NCBI GenBank assembly: GCA_025362255.1 | Contig: JANYGY010000175.1 | Location: forward strand, 1 to 16,621 | Length of the DNA stretch: 16,621 nucleotides | Reading direction: 5' to 3' | Source of the DNA: Planctomycetales bacterium | GTDB taxonomy: Bacteria; Planctomycetota; UBA11346 | Shown here: piece after piece, positions 13,783-16,621 of the stretch | How positions within the stretch are numbered: position 1 is the first letter of the stretch | How the letters are laid out: the number at the start of each line of letters is the position of its first letter | Notes under the pieces: model-generated | What the model was told of the DNA's origin: nothing | What the model saw: only the letters and a program-made list of their open reading frames with translations | Database searches by the model: none | Translations under genes and position numbers: made by a program

Positions 13783-16092
13783 GCTTCAATTCCTCAGCCG
13801 CGTGATTTTGAACAGCTCGGCGCGTTGTACCTCGGTCGAACGGCTGAGGGCCCACTGCTGTACGACAGTCGCGATCTGACCACGCACGCCGCGATCCTGG
13901 GGATGACCGGCAGCGGCAAGACCGGCCTGGGCATCGCGCTGCTCGAAGAGTGCGCGATCGACGGCATTCCGGCGATCGTCATCGATCCGAAAGGTGACCT
14001 GGGCAATCTCGCATTGGCCTTTCCCGGCTTGTCCGCCGCCGAGTTTGCGCCGTGGACTGCGGATGGCACGGGGGTTGCCCAAACCTGGAAAAAAGGTTTG
14101 GCGGAGTGGGGCCAGGATGGCGAGCGCATCGCCCGTTATCGCGCGGCAGTCGAAGTCGCGGTCTATACCCCAGGCTCGCTCGCCGGGCGACCGCTGGCGC
14201 TGCTTGGCTCGTTGAAGCCGCCCGGATCCGCCGGCGAAACGCCGGATCCCGAAGCACGCAACGCCCGTTTGTCGGCGATCACCGGCAGCCTGCTCGGGCT
14301 GGTCGGACTCGATGCTGATCCGCTGGCGTCGCGCGATCACATCCTGGTCGCGGCGTTGATCGATCGCGCCTGGACTGCCGGCGAAACCATCGATCTCGCG
14401 ACCCTGGTGCGGCGGATCCAGGATCCCGGTGAAGCAGGACTCAAACGCCTGGGCGCGATCGATGTCGAGATGATGTATCCGGCCAAGGAGCGCACGGTTT
14501 TGGCGTTGCGCCTCAACCAGCTTCTCGCCTCGCCGTCCTTCGCCGGGTGGTTGGCAGGTGAGCCGCTCGATGCCGGGACACTCCTCTACAGTGCCAGTGG
14601 GCGCCCACGCATTGCAGTCATCTCCATCGCGCATCTGGCCGAGCGTGAGCGCATGCTGGTGACCACTTTGGTCCTTGCCGAGGTGTTGGCATGGATGCGC
14701 ACGCAACCGGGCACGGCGGCTCTGCGCGCGGTGCTGTATCTCGACGAGATCGCGGGATACATTCCCCCGGTGGCGAATCCGCCGTCGAAAGCAGCGTTAA
14801 TGACGCTGCTCAAGCAGGCGCGCGCGTTTGGCGTGGGCGTGGTTCTGGCGAGTCAGAATCCCGCCGACCTCGATTACAAGGCGTTGGCCAATATCGGCAC
14901 GTGGTGGATCGGACGACTGCAGACCGAACGTGACCGGGCAAAGGTGCTGCAGGCGTTCACCGGTGACGCTCAGGCTGAGCGCATCGCCGCGCTGCTGCCC
15001 GGGCTGGGCCAGCGGGTTTTTCTGCAACGTAATGTCCATGATTCCGCGCCCGTGGTTTTCACCAGCCGGTGGACGATGAGCTACCTGCGCGGGCCGCTGA
15101 CCCCCGACGATCTGCGGCGGTTGCCGATGGGCGAAGTGAGCGTCTCGCCAGGCGAGATCTCCGCGCCTGTTTCCACGTCTTCACCCACAGGCGCCCGCCC
15201 AGTGCTGCCCGCTGAAGTCGCGCAGTGGTTCGTGCCGGCGCGCGGCCGACCCACCACGCTGAACTATGTCGCGCACGCCTGCGGCAGTGCGCGGGTGAAT
15301 TTCCGCGATGCCAAGGCGGGCGTCGACACGGCGCGCGACGTGCTGTTGTTCGCGCCATTCGGGGCGGGCGCGGTGGCCGTCGATTGGTTCTCGGCCACGG
15401 TTGCCGACATTGGCGAAGACGAGCTGGAAAAACGCCCCGAGTCCGGCGCCCAATTCACGGAACCAGCGATGGCGATCACTGCGCGCAGCATCGCGACCTG
15501 CGCCAAAGACTTTGCCGATGCCTTGTATCGCACTCAGCGCCTTGAGCTGTGGCGCAGTCCGGCGACCGGCGCGGTCAGCTCGATTGGCGAAGACGAACGG
15601 GCCTTTCGCATCCGCCTTGGCGATCAAGGCCGTGCCGCGCGCGACGCCGCGATCGATGCCCTGCGCGTCCGCTATGCGCCGAAACTTGCGATGCTCGGTG
15701 AACGCCTGCGCCGGGCGCAAGCCGCCGAAGGCAAGGAACGCGCCCAAGCCTCGGCCGCCACCTTCGACAGCGCCCTGTCGATCGGAGCCTCGCTGCTCGG
15801 AGCATTCTTCGGCCGCAAAACACTCAGCGCCGCCAACGTCGGCCGTCTCGCCAGCGGAGGTCGGGCGATCAGCCGCACGGTCCGCGAACGCGGTGACATC
15901 GATCGCGCCGAAGACACGGTCGCCGCAATCACTTCCCAGCTCACTGACCTGGACACCGAATTCCGCACGGCCACCACCGAACTGGAGCAGCGCCTCGACC
16001 CCCGCCTGGAAACCTTCACGCGGGTGAATCTCGTCCCGAAGAAATCCGACATCACCGTGCGCTTGGTTGGCGTCGCTTGGCTACCGATGTGA
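13768..16092 (+). CDS. HerA/VirB4-like P-loop ATPase
   Basis: A 774-aa ATPase of the HerA/FtsK group. Walker A is G45-M-T-G-S-G-K-T52, followed by D73-P-K-G-D-L-G-N80, a segment typical of HerA and conjugative coupling-type ATPases. Walker B is V322-L-Y-L-D-E327. L360-A-S-Q-N-P365 is the sensor-like motif, and arginines in I-G-R-L-Q-T-E-R (381-388) are candidate arginine fingers. These enzymes form hexameric rings that move DNA or protein. Residues about 470-600 look like a separate mixed domain. The C-terminus has two helical, probably coiled-coil stretches (about 620-665 and 703-748) flanking a glycine-rich piece, S671-I-G-A-S-L-L-G-A-F-F-G-R-K. No NurA-like nuclease or other partner is adjacent on the same strand, so substrate and process are unassigned. 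It starts 33 bases from nadD, divergently, within an inverted repeat. The frame is intact and composition matches the neighbours. Confidence 0.88.
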   Translation: MPASPASIPQPRDFEQLGALYLGRTAEGPLLYDSRDLTTHAAILGMTGSGKTGLGIALLEECAIDGIPAIVIDPKGDLGNLALAFPGLSAAEFAPWTADGTGVAQTWKKGLAEWGQDGERIARYRAAVEVAVYTPGSLAGRPLALLGSLKPPGSAGETPDPEARNARLSAITGSLLGLVGLDADPLASRDHILVAALIDRAWTAGETIDLATLVRRIQDPGEAGLKRLGAIDVEMMYPAKERTVLALRLNQLLASPSFAGWLAGEPLDAGTLLYSASGRPRIAVISIAHLAERERMLVTTLVLAEVLAWMRTQPGTAALRAVLYLDEIAGYIPPVANPPSKAALMTLLKQARAFGVGVVLASQNPADLDYKALANIGTWWIGRLQTERDRAKVLQAFTGDAQAERIAALLPGLGQRVFLQRNVHDSAPVVFTSRWTMSYLRGPLTPDDLRRLPMGEVSVSPGEISAPVSTSSPTGARPVLPAEVAQWFVPARGRPTTLNYVAHACGSARVNFRDAKAGVDTARDVLLFAPFGAGAVAVDWFSATVADIGEDELEKRPESGAQFTEPAMAITARSIATCAKDFADALYRTQRLELWRSPATGAVSSIGEDERAFRIRLGDQGRAARDAAIDALRVRYAPKLAMLGERLRRAQAAEGKERAQASAATFDSALSIGASLLGAFFGRKTLSAANVGRLASGGRAISRTVRERGDIDRAEDTVAAITSQLTDLDTEFRTATTELEQRLDPRLETFTRVNLVPKKSDITVRLVGVAWLPM

Positions 16093-16270
16093 AAACCGTT
16101 TCACGATCGAGACTATTAATGGCAGCCCGGGTTCAGCTGCCGATGGACGGCCCCTTTTGTCGATGGCAACAGAACTGTTCTTTACGGATGGAATTGCCTT
16201 TCATCTATTAATATAGTGCAAAGCGCTGCGAGCTATGCAGAGCAGGCAAGGGTGTCGTGTTCCTAAAGAA
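16093..16270. other. Intergenic region with weak hairpins and a composition change
   Basis: This lies between the convergent ATPase gene and the partial minus-strand gene. GTGAAA/TTTCAC (16089-16104, loop ACCG) overlaps the ATPase stop. GGCAGC (16121-16126) and GCTGCC (16136-16141) form a 6-bp stem with a 9-nt loop, followed ten bases later by CCCCTTTT. Either could help end transcription, but neither is a textbook terminator. From about 16190 the sequence turns AT-rich, and CTATTAAT occurs twice. I see no gene or tRNA here. Confidence 0.45.
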
Positions 16271-16621
16271 TCATTTATTAAAAATATGGTATTCGCAATT
16301 CAAGATCACATCAATAAAGTGTGAAAATACATTATTTGATCCTGAAAAAAATCTCGGAAATGTTTCAATCTCTATTTTATTAATTATGGATCCACCATCA
16401 TACACAGCCGGGATTGTCACATCTTGCATGCCGGTGTTTGGACCGCGATAATAGAGGACGACTTCAATTTCCCGATTGAAGAAAATCGAATCCGCCTTGA
16501 TGTGTCGATAGACGCACGAATTCTTGCAGGAATGACATTTGGACGATGAGCCGAGTATCTTTTCACCCTCGGCAACCGTGGTGATGCCTGGGATGATCTT
16601 ATCTAAATGAATGCTTACCGG
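16271..16621 (-). CDS. Partial gene, cysteine-containing protein, function unknown
   Basis: The minus strand is open from the window edge to a TGA at 16271-16273: 116 residues without a stop, so this is the 3' part of a gene that begins beyond the right edge. The visible part has K-C-H-S-C-K-N-S-C (C29, C32 and C36 of the visible part), which could bind a metal or a cluster. It is followed by V-Y-R-H-I-K, a strand-like E-I-E-V-V-L-Y-Y-R-G segment, and a hydrophobic end rich in Phe, Ile and Asn with another Cys near the C-terminus. Composition is plausible for protein but much more AT-rich than the other genes here, which suggests a gene of different origin. I do not recognise the family. It converges on the ATPase gene. 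Confidence 0.6.
   Translation of the reverse strand, partial: PVSIHLDKIIPGITTVAEGEKILGSSSKCHSCKNSCVYRHIKADSIFFNREIEVVLYYRGPNTGMQDVTIPAVYDGGSIINKIEIETFPRFFSGSNNVFSHFIDVILNCEYHIFNK

Noticed and set aside
16115..16145. tRNA-like T-arm (GGGTTCA inside GGCAGC...GCTGCC)
   Set aside because: The loop and stem do not fit a T-arm, and no anticodon arm or acceptor stem can be drawn around it.
16257..16451. 64-residue plus-strand frame in the AT-rich end
   Set aside because: It lies opposite the longer minus-strand frame that has a cysteine cluster and runs to the window edge; its own sequence has no recognisable features.

Overview
This is a GC-rich bacterial window whose composition shifts visibly toward AT in the last ~430 bases. 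Ten complete protein genes and one gene cut by the right edge can be supported. The organism cannot be named from the sequence. An MJ0042-type zinc-ribbon membrane protein, oversized pseudopilins with lectin-like domains, few clear Shine-Dalgarno sites and a short GCAGAGG intergenic tandem repeat would fit a member of Planctomycetota or the wider PVC group. That is an inference, not a demonstration.

Layout, left to right. (1) 55-1906: a small two-helix membrane protein, a Nudix hydrolase of the Ap4A-hydrolase type, and an unrecognised soluble protein whose start overlaps the Nudix stop. (2) 2050-3288: a zinc-ribbon protein with a low-complexity linker, one membrane helix and an extracytoplasmic C-terminal domain. 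(3) 3460-12047: four tightly packed pseudopilin genes (GspG-, GspH-, GspK- and GspJ-like), joined by a 7-nt gap and two ATGA overlaps, so almost certainly one operon. A four-unit 15-bp repeat lies upstream. (4) 12120-13055: a TerC-family membrane protein, preceded by overlapping inverted repeats. (5) 13168-13734, minus strand: nadD, convergent with the TerC gene and divergent from the next gene. (6) 13768-16092: a HerA/VirB4-like P-loop ATPase. Its start and that of nadD lie in the two arms of one large inverted repeat. (7) 16271-16621, minus strand: the 3' end of an AT-richer, cysteine-containing gene that has no usable start inside the window.

The most unusual part is the pseudopilin operon. 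The GspG-like protein is ordinary, but the GspH-like protein appears to carry a large lectin-like (LamG/concanavalin-type) insertion inside its GspH fold. The GspK-like protein is 1898 aa: a recognisable GspK core of about 470 residues followed by roughly 1,400 further residues. A short recurring module (E-[YVW]-[IFV]-x-[YF], followed by an ARG-type segment) occurs three times in the GspK-like protein and again near the C-terminus of the GspJ-like protein. No GspI, secretin, ATPase or inner-membrane platform gene of a type II secretion or type IV pilus system is present here. My working interpretation is a minor-pseudopilin tip complex with enlarged, probably surface-exposed binding domains, served by assembly machinery encoded elsewhere. 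The remaining genes look like ordinary housekeeping or accessory functions.
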